DNA of 15,107 nt, taken from Elusimicrobia bacterium RIFCSPLOWO2_01_FULL_54_10. GTDB taxonomy: Bacteria > Elusimicrobiota > Elusimicrobia > 2-02-FULL-39-32. This document shows positions 13,619-15,107 of the stretch, in pieces. The notes under the pieces were generated by a model. That model did no database searches. It was not told the DNA's origin and saw nothing but the letters and a program-made list of their open reading frames with translations. Position numbers and translations under genes: made by a program. Location of the stretch: positions 1,153 through 16,259 of the forward strand of contig MGUQ01000121.1 in NCBI GenBank assembly GCA_001799975.1. Direction: 5' to 3'. Numbering within the stretch: the first letter of the stretch is position 1; every line of letters begins with the position of its first letter.

Positions 13619-15107
13619 ATGATGAAATTTCAAACAATGACCGTTGCAAACGGTCAGTTTAAGTTGGATGGCAAGCCCCACACCCTCTTTTCCGGCGAAA
13701 TTCATTATTTTCGCCTTCCCGCAAACCTCTGGAAGCGCCATCTTCGCAAGGCCCGCCAGGCCGGCCTGAACACAGTCAGTTTCTATGTTCCCTGGATGTG
13801 GCATGAGCCCAGCGAAGGACGCTTTGATTTTGAAGGGAAGACCCACCCCCAACGAAATCTTCTCAAGTTTATCCGGCTTGCCCAGGCTGAAGGGCTGCAT
13901 GTGTCCGCCCGGGTGGGGCCCGTATCCAATGCGGAGCTGGTGGGCGAAGGCATCCCGGGCTGGGTGCTCAAAAAATACCCGCAAGTCTATGTCCAGAGAA
14001 GCGGAGTCAACAATCTTCCTCACGGCATTCTCCTTTCCTATTTAAATCCAAAATTTCAGGAGCTGGTGGGCAAATGGTATGCGAAAGCCCTGCCCCTCAT
14101 TGCCGCGCGTCAAATCCACCGCGGCGGCCCCATTGTGCTCGTGCAGCTCTGCAACGAAATCGGCATGATCCACTGGCTTCACAAAACTCCGGCGGAGATG
14201 GGCGCTCGGCCCAGGGGCGAGCCCACGAAAAAAACCATCGGAGCCTTCTTCAATTGGGCACTTTCGCGCAGGCAGTATTACGCCAGATACTTCAAATTTC
14301 TGGCGGACCTGGCCAAACGGAAGGGCATTGCGGTGCCGCTTTCCGCCAATATCCCGCAATTTTATGATTACGATGTCCGGGGAAGAGGCGTTTTCAGTCC
14401 CATGACCACTTCGCTTTTCCGGGATTTTTCCGCGCTTGTGCCCGGAACCGTTTTCGGCGGCGCTTACCAGTTGCGCCGCGTTGATTTTGAAAATTTTCAT
14501 GACATTTCCATCACCACTGAAGCCGTCCGTTCCATCTCCTTGAGCGGGGAGAGCGGGCCACGGCCGCCCATCATCTGCGCTGAGCTTCAGACGGGAATTT
14601 TGCGGGACAAGCCCCGGTTGTACCCTTCCGACATTGAACTCAACCTCCTCACCTCCGCTGCCCACGGGTTGAACGGCCTCAATTGCTACATGTTCTCAAG
14701 CGGAATCAATCTTCCGGGAATGGGATGCCTGGGCACTTACCACGACTGGCAGGCGCCGGTGGGTTTGAACGGGGAGGAACGGCCTCACCTGGCTCCCATC
14801 CGCCGCTGGGGCGCGTTTATCCGCAAATGGGGGAATCGCCTGGCTGAAACTGAAAAAGTTACGGACACAGCCCTGGGCTTTTATCTTCCCTATTTTGCCA
14901 CGGAATATTTTTCCGGGGATTTTACGGAACGGCTGCAGGCCGCGCGCAACGCGCATTTTTTCGACGGGCTTGCACGGCTAGTGCAGCTGGCCGGTTTCAA
15001 CTTTTCCATGCCGGATCTTCTCAAAGAGACTCCCGCGTCATTGGCCAGGCGGCCCAGCCTTTGCCTGTTTTCACAGGAATGGATGGACCCCGCGACGCAA
15101 AACCTCC
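13619..15107 (+). CDS. GH35-type beta-galactosidase, cytoplasmic (3' partial)
   Basis: An uninterrupted frame of 496 codons that runs off the window end. Tandem ATGs at 13619 and 13622 are both possible starts. There is no signal peptide, so the enzyme should act in the cytoplasm on imported sugar. The N-terminal half matches the GH35 (clan GH-A) TIM barrel: 'SGEIHYFRLPANLWKRHL' (25-42), 'GLNTVSFYVPWMWHEPSEG', then 'RVGPVSNAELVGEGIPGW' (98-115). 'GGPIVLVQLCNEIG' places the predicted acid/base Glu at residue 180. The likely nucleophile is Glu322 in 'IICAELQTGI'. Several signature positions diverge: usual forms are GPY, AEW, GG-P-WL and Q-ENEYG, and the nucleophile motif lacks the common aromatic residues. 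It is therefore a distant member whose substrate may not be simple lactose-like beta-galactosides. It follows the importer genes after 27 bases containing a palindrome. Confidence 0.85.
   Translation, partial: MMKFQTMTVANGQFKLDGKPHTLFSGEIHYFRLPANLWKRHLRKARQAGLNTVSFYVPWMWHEPSEGRFDFEGKTHPQRNLLKFIRLAQAEGLHVSARVGPVSNAELVGEGIPGWVLKKYPQVYVQRSGVNNLPHGILLSYLNPKFQELVGKWYAKALPLIAARQIHRGGPIVLVQLCNEIGMIHWLHKTPAEMGARPRGEPTKKTIGAFFNWALSRRQYYARYFKFLADLAKRKGIAVPLSANIPQFYDYDVRGRGVFSPMTTSLFRDFSALVPGTVFGGAYQLRRVDFENFHDISITTEAVRSISLSGESGPRPPIICAELQTGILRDKPRLYPSDIELNLLTSAAHGLNGLNCYMFSSGINLPGMGCLGTYHDWQAPVGLNGEERPHLAPIRRWGAFIRKWGNRLAETEKVTDTALGFYLPYFATEYFSGDFTERLQAARNAHFFDGLARLVQLAGFNFSMPDLLKETPASLARRPSLCLFSQEWMDPATQNL

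Overview
The window is one co-directional, very tightly packed gene cluster on the + strand: eleven protein genes, with both end genes cut by the window edge. Most junctions are 1- to 26-base overlaps; the only gaps are 23 bases (3828-3850) and 27 bases (13592-13618). I see no tRNA, rRNA, CRISPR array, transposase or phage gene. The proteins have Sec-type signal peptides, outer-membrane beta-barrels and beta-sandwich domains, so the host is Gram-negative (diderm). PorV/UPF0164-type barrels together with FlgD/CHU_C-like C-terminal domains, CIA30/CBM11-like domains and a MalFG-type sugar importer suggest an uncultured lineage of the Omnitrophota/Elusimicrobiota/Hydrogenedentota type. That placement is a low-confidence inference, because no phylogenetic marker gene is present.

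Layout. (1) 1-711: the end of a periplasmic or surface protein with chaperone/NEW3-like Ig folds. (2) 708-6627: secreted beta-sandwich proteins and PorV-like barrels: a stand-alone CIA30/CBM11-like domain (708-1349), a multidomain protein with a CHU_C-like C-terminus (1324-2913), PorV-like barrel A (2910-3827), a triple CIA30/CBM11-like protein with a FlgD-like C-terminus (3851-5767) and PorV-like barrel B (5764-6627). (3) 6624-10464: a CIA30-like plus CBM9-like protein, then a protein with two CIA30-like domains joined to a predicted outer-membrane beta-barrel. (4) 10464-13591: an ABC sugar importer in which the solute-binding protein is fused to the MalF-type permease, followed by a MalG-type permease; no ATPase is encoded here. 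(5) 13619-end: a cytoplasmic GH35-type beta-galactosidase, cut by the window end.

Working model (inference). This looks like a saccharide capture-and-uptake locus built without SusC/SusD or a recognisable TonB-dependent receptor. Non-lipidated carbohydrate-binding proteins would be displayed on the cell surface, possibly with paired PorV-like barrels as anchoring or secretion partners. A binding-domain/barrel fusion would sit in the outer membrane, the tethered binding protein-permease would carry sugar across the inner membrane, and the GH35 enzyme would cleave it in the cytoplasm. The most unusual features are the repeated order 'C-terminal-domain protein followed by PorV-like barrel', the binding-domain/barrel fusion, the binding protein-permease fusion, and a palindrome in front of GH35 whose folding would restore normal Shine-Dalgarno spacing.
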